A DNA stretch of 42,959 nt. It comes from Microbispora hainanensis (GTDB taxonomy: Bacteria; Actinomycetota; Actinomycetes; Streptosporangiales; Streptosporangiaceae). The stretch spans positions 1 to 42,959 of the forward strand of contig NZ_VIRM01000066.1 in NCBI RefSeq assembly GCF_006874475.1, in the 5' to 3' direction. The notes under the pieces were generated by a model. It searched no databases and had not been told where the DNA came from. It saw only the letters and a program-made list of their open reading frames with translations. Shown in pieces: positions 24,348 to 32,241 of the stretch. The position numbers and the translations under genes were made by a program. Within the stretch, counting starts at the first letter, position 1. Every line of letters starts with the position of its first letter.

Positions 24348-25589
24348 TCACAGTTCCAGGAAGAAGTCCTCGAAGCTCTGCTTGGTGACGAGCAGCGCCG
24401 GCGGCGTGCGCTGCAACTCGCCCGTGTGCGTCGGGTTACTGCTTGGGCGGAACCGCGAGCGCAGCGTGACCTCGAACGCCGCCAGGCCTTGCGCGTCCGT
24501 GAGCGCGGACGCCGTCACGGCGTTGCCGACCACCGGGGTGAACGTGGTGATGGTTACCTTGGCGTCTTCTACAGGCGACCCGTCGGCGGCCTTGCGGACG
24601 CTCACCATGTAGGTCTGCGTTACCTCTTCCTCCGGCTGCGGCTCGATCCTCACCAACAACTGCGGCTTCGCCTCAGGCTCCGGCTCGGGTGCGGGATCAG
24701 GCGGGCTGGCCGGCGTGGCGGTTAGCTCACCCAGAACAGCGTCGACCACCAGCCCACTGGGCACAACGACGATGCGCCGGACGCTGATCGTGGCGGCGGG
24801 CGAAAACAGCGCCTGGCCGGACGGCGTCAGTGGGACGCTCATGCGCACCCCCGCCGCCAGGCTGCTGATCGCCGAGTTGATCCGTGTGGTCAGCGGGCCC
24901 GACAGCATGCCGGAGAAAACCGGCGCGAGCGCAGCGAGCGCGGCCGTCGACAGCGGTGTAATGAAGTCGGGCGAAAGTGACAGGTTGCTGGCCGTAACGT
25001 TGACGAATGTGGCCGGCGTCAGGGCATCGCCTGAGGGGGTGAGCGTTAGATCGACGGTCCCGCTGATGCCACTCCTGCGGGGCACGATCAGCGTGGTGTA
25101 CCAGATTTCGCCGGAGAATTTCGCGCGGATGGCGCCGACGGTCGGCGATGAGCCTAACCCCAGCCTATTTATGGTCAGTTTGAACGGGATGAACATTCCT
25201 GAGGTCGCGGCACCGACTGCGGCCGCCACGTACCAGGGGAGGTTGATGGTGATCGGAAGGGTGACCGCCATCCTCATGGTTTCGAACGTGATCGGCACGC
25301 GGCCAGTGCCAACTTGGAGCAGGGCCGGGCCGGGCGGCCACGCAGCGATCGGGCCCGAGCGGAAGAAGTCTCCGGGCCCGGCTGGATCGGTGACATGAAG
25401 GAGGCTCAGCGCCCCCGGCGGGTCCGACGCTGATGGATACGACAACGTCGTCGGCGACGCAGGCGTCGAGGTGGCGACCAGCGTCGCGATGACCGGCTGC
25501 ACCTCGGTCAGCACCCCAGTGAACGCCGGAAAGCCCGCGCCATAAAGATTGCCCAGATCAAAGATCAACAGTTCGATGGTGTACGCCAC
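24348..25589 (-). CDS. Large protein of unknown family with C-terminal Ig-like domain
   Basis: The 413-residue product matches nothing I can name. Residues 1 to about 290 alternate hydrophobic beta-strand-like and amphipathic segments (MRMAVTLPITINLPWYVAAA, GMFIPFKLTINRLGLG, FITPLSTAALAALAPVFSGM, LTTRINSAISSLAAGVRMSV), loosely like lipid-binding TULIP proteins. A Pro/Glu linker (SPPDPAPEPEPEAKPQ) leads to an Ig-like domain (YMVSVRKAADGSPVEDAKVT, ALTDAQGLAAFEVTLRSRF) and the end FEDFFLEL. There is no signal peptide or membrane anchor. The GTG at 25587-25589 has GGAGG four bases upstream and is preferred to ATG 25616, which has none. Lower GC and fossil mobile elements nearby suggest horizontal acquisition. 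Confidence 0.6.
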   Translation of the reverse strand: MAYTIELLIFDLGNLYGAGFPAFTGVLTEVQPVIATLVATSTPASPTTLSYPSASDPPGALSLLHVTDPAGPGDFFRSGPIAAWPPGPALLQVGTGRVPITFETMRMAVTLPITINLPWYVAAAVGAATSGMFIPFKLTINRLGLGSSPTVGAIRAKFSGEIWYTTLIVPRRSGISGTVDLTLTPSGDALTPATFVNVTASNLSLSPDFITPLSTAALAALAPVFSGMLSGPLTTRINSAISSLAAGVRMSVPLTPSGQALFSPAATISVRRIVVVPSGLVVDAVLGELTATPASPPDPAPEPEPEAKPQLLVRIEPQPEEEVTQTYMVSVRKAADGSPVEDAKVTITTFTPVVGNAVTASALTDAQGLAAFEVTLRSRFRPSSNPTHTGELQRTPPALLVTKQSFEDFFLEL

Positions 25590-25721
25590 CACCCCTCCAA
25601 TGGTCGCGGGCGGCATGGAAGATTTCTCGAACAGATTGCTCTGAACGTAACAGCAATGTAAGGCGCGTCGTCGGCTATTACCAGTGCCAATTCAGGGGGC
25701 CTGTTTTTTCGAGGGTTTGGG

Positions 25722-26183
25722 TTAGGTTCTCTTTGTTAGATCCGTGCGGAGCCGGATCACCAGGGCTGCCACGGTCACGGTGCCGCGATAAACGTATGCG
25801 CGCTTGTCGTAGCGGGTGGCCACCGCCCGGAAGTTCTTCAGCCGGTTGATCGCCCGCTCGACGACGTTGCGCTTCTTGTAGCGCTCTTTGTCGAACCCGG
25901 TCGGGAGTCCGTCGGCCGAGCCGCGCCCTCGGCGATTGTCCCGCTGGTCCCGAGGCTAGGGAATGCTGCGCAGGATCTTACGCCGCCGCAGGTACAAGCG
26001 GTTCGCGCGTGAACTGTAGGCCTTGTCCACGCTGACGCTATCCGGCCGGCGGCGAGGGCGGCCGGACCCGATTCGGGGCACCGAAATCTTCTCCAGCACC
26101 GCCTGGAACTGCGCGCTACGTATCGCCATGCTGCCCGGGGTGAGCACCAAGGACAGTGGCCGGAAACGACCATGGGCGGACAT
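25722..26183 (-). pseudogene. IS5-family (IS427-group) transposase remnant
   Basis: Reading leftwards: RPLSLVLTPGSMAIRSAQFQ, PRIGSGRPRRRPDSVSVDKA, YSSRANRLYLRRRKILRSIP, stop, then PRDQRDNRRGRGSADGLPTG, FDKERYKKRNVVERAINRLK and FRAVATRYDKRAYVYRGTVT to TAA at 25722-25724. This is the second half of an IS5-family DDE transposase, including the final Glu (VVERAINRLK). An in-frame TAG at 25956-25958 replaces the usual Glu codon in IPEP, and the N-terminal half is missing. The broken end abuts the integrase remnant, so one deletion may have removed both N-termini. Confidence 0.85.
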
Positions 26184-26184
26184 G

Positions 26185-26553
26185 CGCTGTGCGGACGCGG
26201 TGAAAGCTCACCGTGAGCGGCAGGCCGTTGCCTGAAAAGCCGCCGGCGCCCGGTGGCAGGATCATGACCTCGTCTTCGCCTCCGCGGTCGGGACGCCCCT
26301 CGACTCCCATAACGTCCGGCGCGCCTTCCGAAAGGTCATCAAGAAGGCGGGACTGAATGAGAAGGAGTGGACGCCCCGGGAGATGCGGCACAGCTTCGTC
26401 TCGCTGCTGTCGGCCAGTGGGGTGCCGATCGAGAACATCTCGCGCCTGGTGGGTCACAGCAGCACGAAGGTCACTGAGATGGTCTACCGCTTCCAGCTCC
26501 GGCCCGTGCTCCTGGAGGGGGCCGGGGCGATGGACGACCTCTTCAAGCCGTAG
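26185..26553 (+). pseudogene. Tyrosine recombinase (phage/ICE integrase) C-terminal remnant
   Basis: One frame from about 26191 gives ADAVKAHRERQAVA, a stop at 26233-26235, then KAAGARWQDHDLVFASAVGT, REMRHSFVSLLSASGVPIEN, ISRLVGHSSTKVTEMVYRFQ and LRPVLLEGAGAMDDLFKP. The catalytic Arg (EMRHSF), His (VGHSS) and Tyr (EMVYRF) of the C-terminal domain are visible. The N-terminal domains are missing and an internal TGA is present, so it is dead. It points at the 3' end of tRNA-Ala, about 65 bases away, the normal position for an integrase beside its attachment site. Confidence 0.88.
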
Positions 26554-26581
26554 TCACTCAGTTAGTCACTCAGAAGATCAA

Positions 26582-26614
26582 AGAGGCCGGTCCCGCTGGG
26601 CGGAACCGGCCTCT
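26582..26614. terminator. Strong bidirectional terminator between integrase remnant and tRNA-Ala
   Basis: A 15-bp stem (one G-T pair in one orientation) with a 3-base loop starts AGAGGCCGGT. On the minus strand it begins 4 bases after the encoded CCA of tRNA-Ala and is followed by a T-rich TTTGATC, so it probably ends the tRNA transcript. Confidence 0.85.
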
Positions 26615-26618
26615 GTCG

Positions 26619-26695
26619 TGGTGGAGCTATGGGGATTTGAACCCCAGACCCCTTCGATGCGAACGAAGTGCGCTACCGGACTGCGCTATAGCCCC
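26619..26695 (-). tRNA. tRNA-Ala (anticodon CGC)
   Basis: The 77-base gene folds as a cloverleaf: acceptor GGGGCTA with TAGCTCC (one G-T pair), D-arm AGCGCAGTCCGGTAGCGC, anticodon arm CTTCG-TTCGCAT-CGAAG with anticodon CGC reading codon GCG, T-arm CTGGGG-TTCAAAT-CCCC-A. CCA is encoded at the 3' end (26619-26621). A dead integrase lies just beyond its 3' end. Confidence 0.93.
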
Positions 26696-26745
26696 AACGA
26701 CCTCGACTAGATTAGCAAACTCTGCGGGGTGTTCGCGCCACCGAA

Positions 26746-27477
26746 TCAGTCCCCGGCCGCGCGGCGTCCGTCGGCGTACTGGTCGAAGACCTGGACGCGC
26801 CTGCGCGCCTCGAACTTGATGATCTCCGCCTCGCGGGCCGCCTCGGCCAGGGCGTGGCGGCGCTCCCGCAGACGGCGCAGGTGCTCGGCCCGCATCCGGG
26901 CGGCCCTCTCCCGCTGCTCCCTGTCCGCGCGTACGGCCACGCGCAGCACGGCGAGGTAGCCGAGCAGGAGCACCCCCGAGGGCGCGACGGCCCACCAGGG
27001 CATCACGCGTACGGCCGCGGTGACCACGGAGGCCAGCACGAGCAGGATGCTCCACAGGAGCCGCCGCCGGCGCCGGGCGAGGATCCGGGCGCGGCGGTGG
27101 GCGGCGACACGGCGGGCGCGCGCATGCCGCTCCGCCGCGACCTGGTCCGCCGTGACGCCCTCGGTGCCCGGGACGGAAGACGCGGCGAGATCGGCGGAGT
27201 CCGCGGACGCGGCCGGCGGGGTGACGACCGTGTCGGCGTCGCCCCCGTCCGCATCCCCGTCGGAGGCGTCGGAGGCGTCGGAGGCGTCGTCCGAGCCGGT
27301 CGCCGAGACCTCCGGCGCCTCGGCGCAGTCGGCGGCGGGCCGCTCGGACAGCGTGTTCCCCTCCGCCTGCTCCTCGAACAGCTCGTCGTCCGTGTGCCGG
27401 TCGCGGCGCAGCCACATGGGCAGCAGGACGCTGAGCCACATGACGACGATGGCCAGGTAGAGCAGGGCGCTACCCAT
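26746..27477 (-). CDS. glpR: GlpR/SepX-type membrane divisome protein
   Basis: The product has 243 residues. An N-terminal membrane helix MGSALLYLAIVVMWLSVLLP is followed by MWLRRDRHTDDE, a hallmark of the actinobacterial GlpR/SepX family. A long acidic Ser/Asp/Ala linker follows (DASDASDASDGDADGGDAD), then Arg-rich HRRARILARRRRR, two more hydrophobic segments (LLWSILLVLASVVTAAVRVM, WAVAPSGVLLLGYLAVLRVA) and a basic helical tail. In Corynebacterium GlpR is the membrane receptor of the gephyrin-like Glp at the divisome, and SepX in Streptomyces is needed for septation. The MoeA/Glp gene at 29508 in the same cluster supports this call. ATG 27477 has GGGGGTGG upstream. Confidence 0.82.
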   Translation of the reverse strand: MGSALLYLAIVVMWLSVLLPMWLRRDRHTDDELFEEQAEGNTLSERPAADCAEAPEVSATGSDDASDASDASDGDADGGDADTVVTPPAASADSADLAASSVPGTEGVTADQVAAERHARARRVAAHRRARILARRRRRLLWSILLVLASVVTAAVRVMPWWAVAPSGVLLLGYLAVLRVAVRADREQRERAARMRAEHLRRLRERRHALAEAAREAEIIKFEARRRVQVFDQYADGRRAAGD

Positions 27478-27845
27478 GCGGCCACCCCCGGACGGCCGTA
27501 CGGGGGCGCCTGAGGGCATGGTGAACACATCCGTGGCCCTGTATCGGCGGAGAGGTGTTCACGTCACGCACCGTAGGACTGTGTGTCACTGAATGACGAG
27601 CATTCAGTCCGGTGTGTCGCGAGATCGTCAAAGCTCTTCATGTAATTCGATCCCGTGCGAACGCGTGATTCCCACAGGCCGACGCGTGCGGACCCGCTAC
27701 CGGTGGGCGAGCGGCGGGAGGGACGGGATCCGCTTCCTCATGGCGATGCCTCCAGTGACACGGTTTCGGTCGAGTGCCACCGAGCATCACAGCGCCCGCT
27801 AGTGATCGGCTTGTCCTTCGATTGCAGCCGGCCGTGCACCGGCTC
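27478..27845. other. Intergenic region between glpR and the GNAT gene
   Basis: This 368-base gap lies upstream of glpR and after the acetyltransferase stop. It is less GC-rich in the middle (27560-27660) and contains one perfect inverted repeat, listed separately. I see no RNA gene or credible short coding frame in it. Confidence 0.5.
27588..27608. promoter_or_regulatory. Perfect 8-5-8 inverted repeat upstream of glpR
   Basis: ACTGAATG-ACGAG-CATTCAGT lies about 110 bases upstream of the glpR ATG, in a region of relatively low GC. It could be an operator or a weak hairpin; no known consensus was recognised. Confidence 0.4.
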
Positions 27846-28487
27846 CTAACCCGGGCTGGACTCGCTGCGGCGGGAGGCCGAGTTCATGGTGCGGCGCCAC
27901 TGGACGAGCAGCCCGCGCGGCACGTCCTCCACGGTCAGCGCGTAGCAGATGTGGTCGCGCCACGCGCCGTCGATGTGCAGCTGACGCCGGCGGATGCCCT
28001 CCTCGCGGAACCCGAGCTTCTCCACGACCCTGCGGCTGGCCTGGTTCTCCGGCCGGATGTTGGCCTCGAGGCGGTGTAAACCGGTGGTGAAGAAGCAGTG
28101 GTCCACCGCCATGGCGAGCGCGGTCGGGATGATGCCCCGCCCGGCGAGCGCGCCGTCGACCCAGTAACCCACCTGGGCGGAGCGGGCAGAGCCCCACACG
28201 ATCGCCCCGACGGTGAGCTGCCCGGCGAACCGCCCCTCGTACGTGACCACCCAGGGCATCGCCATGCCCTGGCGGGCCTCGCGGCGCAGCGTGCCGACCA
28301 TCGAGACGTACGGCCCGAGACCGGTGCGGAACAGCGGGGTCTCGGGGTTGCTCGGCTCCCACGGGCGGAGCCATTCGGCGTTGCGCAGCCGGGTGTCGCG
28401 CCAGTCACGGACGTCACGCAGGCGCAGCGGCCGCAGCCCGACGGGCCCCTCGGCCATGGATGCCGGCCAGCCGCGAAGTCGATCCAT
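27846..28487 (-). CDS. RimJ/RimL-type GNAT N-acetyltransferase
   Basis: The product has 213 residues. LRPLRLRDVRDWRDTRLRNA and EWLRPWEPSNP open the RimJ/RimL-type domain; QVGYWVDGALAGRGIIPTAL is the acetyl-CoA-binding loop, and LHRLEANIRPENQASRRVVE with KLGFREEGIRRRQLHIDGAW is the conserved C-terminal half. Such enzymes acetylate N-termini of ribosomal or other proteins. The gene is regularly found between mogA and glpR in actinobacteria; its link to that operon's function is not known. Start: ATG 28487; an alternative ATG lies at 28457. Confidence 0.9.
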   Translation of the reverse strand: MDRLRGWPASMAEGPVGLRPLRLRDVRDWRDTRLRNAEWLRPWEPSNPETPLFRTGLGPYVSMVGTLRREARQGMAMPWVVTYEGRFAGQLTVGAIVWGSARSAQVGYWVDGALAGRGIIPTALAMAVDHCFFTTGLHRLEANIRPENQASRRVVEKLGFREEGIRRRQLHIDGAWRDHICYALTVEDVPRGLLVQWRRTMNSASRRSESSPG

Positions 28488-28554
28488 TCGTCAATCATCC
28501 ACCGGAACACGGTCAACGCGCCACGCGGGACGCGCCGCGGTCTCGGCCGGCTCC

Positions 28555-29031
28555 TCAGCGGGCATGGTCGCCGCCGTGGATCTGGTCCACGACATGGGCC
28601 AGGATCGGAGTCAGCACCGCCATGCCGTCCCGTACGCCTCCGGAGGAGCCGGGCAGGTTCACCACCAGCGTCTTCCCGGCCTGCCCGGCGAGACCCCGGG
28701 ACAGGATCGACGTCGGCACCTTCTCCCGGTTCACCTGCCGGATGGCCTCGGCGATGCCCGGAATCTCCCGGTCGAGCACCCGGCGGGTCATCTCCGGGGT
28801 GAGGTCGAGGGGCGTCACCCCGGTGCCGCCCGTGGTGACGATCACGTCGTAGCCCGCGGCGACGCCCTCGCGCAGCGCGGCCTCCACGGCGTCGCCATCG
28901 GGGACCACCCGGGGCCCGTCCACCTGATCACAGCCCGCCTCCTTGAGCAGGCCGGCCAGCAGCGGCCCGGAGCGGTCCTCGTAGACGCCCGCGGACGCCC
29001 TGTTGGACACCGTCACCACCAAAGCGCGCAC
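28555..29031 (-). CDS. mog: Molybdopterin adenylyltransferase MogA/MoaB family
   Basis: The product has 158 residues. VVTVSNRASAGVYEDRSGPL, the nucleotide-binding VIVTTGGTGVTPLDLTPE (TTGGTG at 66-71) and VVNLPGSSGGVRDGM define the family. MogA adenylates molybdopterin before metal insertion by MoeA. GTG start 3 bases after the moaC stop, so it belongs to the galU-moeA-moaC-mog operon. Confidence 0.93.
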   Translation of the reverse strand: MRALVVTVSNRASAGVYEDRSGPLLAGLLKEAGCDQVDGPRVVPDGDAVEAALREGVAAGYDVIVTTGGTGVTPLDLTPEMTRRVLDREIPGIAEAIRQVNREKVPTSILSRGLAGQAGKTLVVNLPGSSGGVRDGMAVLTPILAHVVDQIHGGDHAR

Positions 29032-29034
29032 GCC

Positions 29035-29511
29035 TTACTCCTGTCCGGGCCGGGTCCAGTGGCCCGTCTTGCCGCCCGTCTTCTCCTCGACCCGGACGTC
29101 GCTGATCACGGCCGCCGGGTCCACCGCCTTGACCATGTCCACCAGCGCGAGCGCCGCGACGGTGACGGCCGTGAGCGCCTCCATCTCGACGCCTGTCCTG
29201 TCGGCCGTACGGACCCGGGCGGTGATCTCCACCCCCTCGTCCACGACGGCCAGGTCGACCTTCACGCCGGTCAGGGCGATCGGGTGGCACAGCGGCACGA
29301 GGTCGGGGGTGCGCTTGGCGCCCATGATCCCGGCGATCCGCGCCACGCCGAGCGCGTCGCCCTTGGGCACGTCTCCGGCGCGGAGCACGGCCACCGCCTC
29401 GGGCGACAGCAGCACGCGCCCGGTCGCGACGGAGGTGCGCGCGCTCACGTCCTTCTCGGAGACGTCCACCATCCGAGCGGCGCCCGACTCGTCCACGTGA
29501 GTCAGCTTCAT
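29035..29511 (-). CDS. moaC: Cyclic pyranopterin monophosphate synthase MoaC
   Basis: This is a 158-residue enzyme of molybdenum cofactor synthesis, converting 3',8-cyclo-GTP to cyclic pyranopterin monophosphate. MVDVSEKDVSARTSVATGRV, Lys66 in GAKRTPDLVPLCHPI (CHP at 75-77), GVEMEALTAVTVAALALVDM and KAVDPAAVISDVRVEEKTGG are all canonical. Its ATG overlaps the moeA stop (ATGA), giving tight translational coupling. The moaA gene is not in the window. Confidence 0.95.
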   Translation of the reverse strand: MKLTHVDESGAARMVDVSEKDVSARTSVATGRVLLSPEAVAVLRAGDVPKGDALGVARIAGIMGAKRTPDLVPLCHPIALTGVKVDLAVVDEGVEITARVRTADRTGVEMEALTAVTVAALALVDMVKAVDPAAVISDVRVEEKTGGKTGHWTRPGQE

Positions 29512-30692
29512 AGCGGTATCACCTCCACCTCGGCGCCCTCGGGCAGCGAGGTCTCGTCCTCCGGCACCACGATCAGCGCGTTCGCCCCGGCCAGCGCCGC
29601 GAGCTGGTGCGAGCCCTGCCGGGTCACCGGTGCGACGCTCTCGCCCGTCAGCACGGCTCGCAGGTACGACCGCTTGCCGGCCGGGGACCGCACCGGCGCG
29701 GTGACGGTCGCGCGCACGGTCGCGGGCGGCCCGGCCGGAAGGCCCTGCATCGCCCGCAGGGCCGGCTTGACGAAGAGCACGAACGACACGAACGACGAGA
29801 CCGGGTTGCCGGGCAGCGTGAAGATCGGCACGCGGTCGGGCCCCACGACGCCGAAGCCCTGCGGCATGCCCGGCTGCATGGCGACCTTCTCGAAGGTCAC
29901 CGTGCCCAGCGGCGACAGCGCCTCCTTGACCGGCTCGTACGCCCCCATCGAGACGCCGCCGCTCGTGATCACGGCGTCGGCCCGCACGAGCTGGGCGTCC
30001 AGCGTGTCCATGAACTCCTTGGGGTCGTCGGTCACCGAACCGGCCCGGAACCCCTGCGCCCCCGCCTCGCGTACGGCGGCGGCGAGCATGAAGCTGTTGG
30101 ACTCCCAGATGCGGCCCGCGCCCAGCGGGGTGCCGGGCTCGCTGAGCTCGGCACCCGTGGACAGCACGACCACCCTCGGCCGGGGCCGCACCAGCACCCG
30201 GCGGCGGCCCACCCCGGCGAGTATCCCGATCTGGGCGGGCCCGATCCTGACGCCCTCGCGGAGCACCACGTCGCCCGCCCGCACGTCCTCGCCCGCCCGC
30301 CTGATCGCGTTGCCGGGCTGGGCCGGCCTGTCGATCCGTACGCGGGCGGTGCCGCCGTCGGTCCACTCCACGGGAACGACGGCGTCGGCGCCGGTGGGCA
30401 CGGGCGCCCCGGTCATGATGCGGGTGACCAGGCCGGGGCCGAGGGCGTTGAGCCCGCCGTCCCCCGCCGCGACGTCCCCGATCACGGGCAGCATGACGGG
30501 CGCGGCGGCGACGTCCTCGGCCCGTACGGCGTAGCCGTCCATGGCCGAGTTGTCGAACGGCGGCAGCGGGACGGGCGAGGCGACGTCCTCGGCCAGCACG
30601 GCGCCGAGGGCGGCCTCGATCTCGACCTCCAGCGGTGCGAGCGGTCGCACCGTCGCGAGGATGTCGGCGAGATGGCGGTCGACGGGTTTCAT
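29508..30692 (-). CDS. glp: MoeA / gephyrin-like molybdotransferase Glp
   Basis: The product has 394 residues. FDNSAMDGYAVR (46-57), GDVAAGDG, RIMTGAPVPTGADAVVPVEW, RRAGEDVRAGDVVL, VLSTGAELSEPG, ITSGGVSMGAYEPVKEAL and FTLPGNPVSSFVSFVLFVKP are the MoeA domain signatures, ending in a domain IV beta barrel. MoeA inserts molybdate into adenylated molybdopterin. In Corynebacterium the orthologue next to galU and glpR (Glp) binds FtsZ and links to GlpR; synteny here matches, so a dual or purely divisional role is possible. It starts 4 bases after galU stops. Confidence 0.92.
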   Translation of the reverse strand: MKPVDRHLADILATVRPLAPLEVEIEAALGAVLAEDVASPVPLPPFDNSAMDGYAVRAEDVAAAPVMLPVIGDVAAGDGGLNALGPGLVTRIMTGAPVPTGADAVVPVEWTDGGTARVRIDRPAQPGNAIRRAGEDVRAGDVVLREGVRIGPAQIGILAGVGRRRVLVRPRPRVVVLSTGAELSEPGTPLGAGRIWESNSFMLAAAVREAGAQGFRAGSVTDDPKEFMDTLDAQLVRADAVITSGGVSMGAYEPVKEALSPLGTVTFEKVAMQPGMPQGFGVVGPDRVPIFTLPGNPVSSFVSFVLFVKPALRAMQGLPAGPPATVRATVTAPVRSPAGKRSYLRAVLTGESVAPVTRQGSHQLAALAGANALIVVPEDETSLPEGAEVEVIPL

Positions 30693-30696
30693 CGGC

Positions 30697-31602
30697 TCAC
30701 TGTCCGGACTTGTCGAGGAACTCCCGCAGCCAGGGCAGGAACTCGGGGGCGAGGTCGTCCCGGTTCGCGGCGAACTGCACCACGGTCTGCAGATACTCCA
30801 GCTTGTTGCCGGTGTCGTAGCGACGGCCGCGGAACAACACGCCGTGCACCGGACCGCCCTCCTCCGGGCCCATCGCTGCCAGGGTGCGCAGGGCGTCGGT
30901 GAGCTGGATCTCGCCGCCGCGTCCCGGCGGGGTGCGCTCCAGCACGTCGAACACGGCGGGGTCGATCACATAACGGCCGATGACGGCCCAGTTGGAGGGC
31001 GCCTCGTCGGCCGGGGGCTTCTCCACGAGGTCCGTGACGCGGACGACGTCGTCGTCGTCGGTCGGCTCGATGGCGGCGGCGCCGTACAGGGAGACGTGCT
31101 CGCGCGGCACCTCCATCAGCGCGACGACGCTGCCGCCGTAGGTCGCGCGCACCTCGATCATGCGCCTGAGCAGCGGGTCGCGGGGGTCGATGATGTCGTC
31201 GCCGAGCAGGCAGGCGAACGGCTCGTGGCCGACGTGCTGCTTGGCGCACAGGACGGCGTGGCCGAGACCCTTCGGCTCCCCCTGCCGCACGTAGTGCATG
31301 GTGGCGAGGTCGACGGGCTCCTTGACCTGGTTGAGCCGCTCTTCGTCGCCCTTCGCGCGAAGAGCGTCCTCAAGCTCGTACGCTACGTCGAAGTGGTCTT
31401 CGATCGAACGCTTGTTGCGGCCGGTCACCATGAGGACGTCCAGCAGTCCGGCGGAGACGGCCTCCTCCACCACGTACTGGATGGCCGGCTTGTCGACGAT
31501 GGGCAGCATCTCCTTGGGGGTCGCCTTCGTGGCGGGAAGGAAGCGGGTGCCGAGACCCGCGGCGGGCACGACGGCTTTGGTCACGGGATCGAAGTCAGCC
31601 AT
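30697..31602 (-). CDS. galU: UTP-glucose-1-phosphate uridylyltransferase
   Basis: The product has 301 residues. The nucleotide-binding signature AAGLGTRFLPATKATPKEML (14-33) and VDKPAIQYVVEEAVSAG are exact. LGHAVLCAKQHVGHEPFACL with LGDDIID marks the metal site, and the C-terminus has GGEIQLTDALRTLA and RGRRYDTGNKLEYLQ. It makes UDP-glucose for envelope glycans and for the glycosyltransferases of the region. It heads the galU-moeA-moaC-mog operon and is divergent from the FTHF cyclo-ligase with a 24-base gap. Confidence 0.96.
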   Translation of the reverse strand: MADFDPVTKAVVPAAGLGTRFLPATKATPKEMLPIVDKPAIQYVVEEAVSAGLLDVLMVTGRNKRSIEDHFDVAYELEDALRAKGDEERLNQVKEPVDLATMHYVRQGEPKGLGHAVLCAKQHVGHEPFACLLGDDIIDPRDPLLRRMIEVRATYGGSVVALMEVPREHVSLYGAAAIEPTDDDDVVRVTDLVEKPPADEAPSNWAVIGRYVIDPAVFDVLERTPPGRGGEIQLTDALRTLAAMGPEEGGPVHGVLFRGRRYDTGNKLEYLQTVVQFAANRDDLAPEFLPWLREFLDKSGQ

Positions 31603-31626
31603 GAGTAGACACTAACGGAGCAGTCT

Positions 31627-32202
31627 TTGGACAAGATGAACCTGCGTCGGCGTATCCTGCGCGGCCGTGCGGAGCTCGATCCCGGGACGTTGCGCGAGTC
31701 GTCGGCGGCCATCAGGGAGTTACTCCTCGACCAGCCGTGGGTGCAGATGGCCGGGCTGGTGGCCTGCTACTGGTCGACCGGCACCGAGCCCTCCACGCAG
31801 GGGCTGATCCTGGCTCTGTGGAAGCACGGCGCCACGGTGATGCTGCCGGTGCAGCGCCCGGACGGCGACCTCGACTGGGCGGTGTACGACGGGCCCGACT
31901 CGCTGGCGCCCGGCCCGAACGGAATCATGGAGCCGGTGGACGTCCGGCGCGGCGTCGACGCCATCCGCACCGCCGGGCTGGTGATCGCGCCGGCCCTCGC
32001 CGTCGACCGGGTGACCGGCGTACGGCTCGGCCGCGGCGGCGGGTTCTACGACCGGGCGCTCGCGCGCGTCGGGCCGAATGTGCCAACGGTGGCGCTCCTG
32101 CACGAGGGCGAGTTGCTGGAGGGGGTTCCCGCCGAGCCGCATGACCAGCGCGTACGCTTTGCCGCCCTTCCAAGCGGAATCGCCCGCTTGGTACAGATAT
32201 GA
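31627..32202 (+). CDS. 5-formyltetrahydrofolate cyclo-ligase
   Basis: The product has 191 residues and converts 5-formyl-THF to 5,10-methenyl-THF with ATP. The N-terminal helix LRRRILRGRAELDPGTLRES is followed by VACYWSTGTEPSTQGLILAL and the signature GVRLGRGGGFYDRAL near the C-terminus. The TTG at 31627 is chosen over ATG 31636 because GGAG lies six bases before it; the ATG would leave a 15-base spacing. The promoter must lie in the 24 bases shared with galU or inside galU's 5' end. Confidence 0.92.
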   Translation: MDKMNLRRRILRGRAELDPGTLRESSAAIRELLLDQPWVQMAGLVACYWSTGTEPSTQGLILALWKHGATVMLPVQRPDGDLDWAVYDGPDSLAPGPNGIMEPVDVRRGVDAIRTAGLVIAPALAVDRVTGVRLGRGGGFYDRALARVGPNVPTVALLHEGELLEGVPAEPHDQRVRFAALPSGIARLVQI

Positions 32203-32241
32203 CAAGATTGACATAAGAGACGGCGAAAGGAGCGGATCGGT

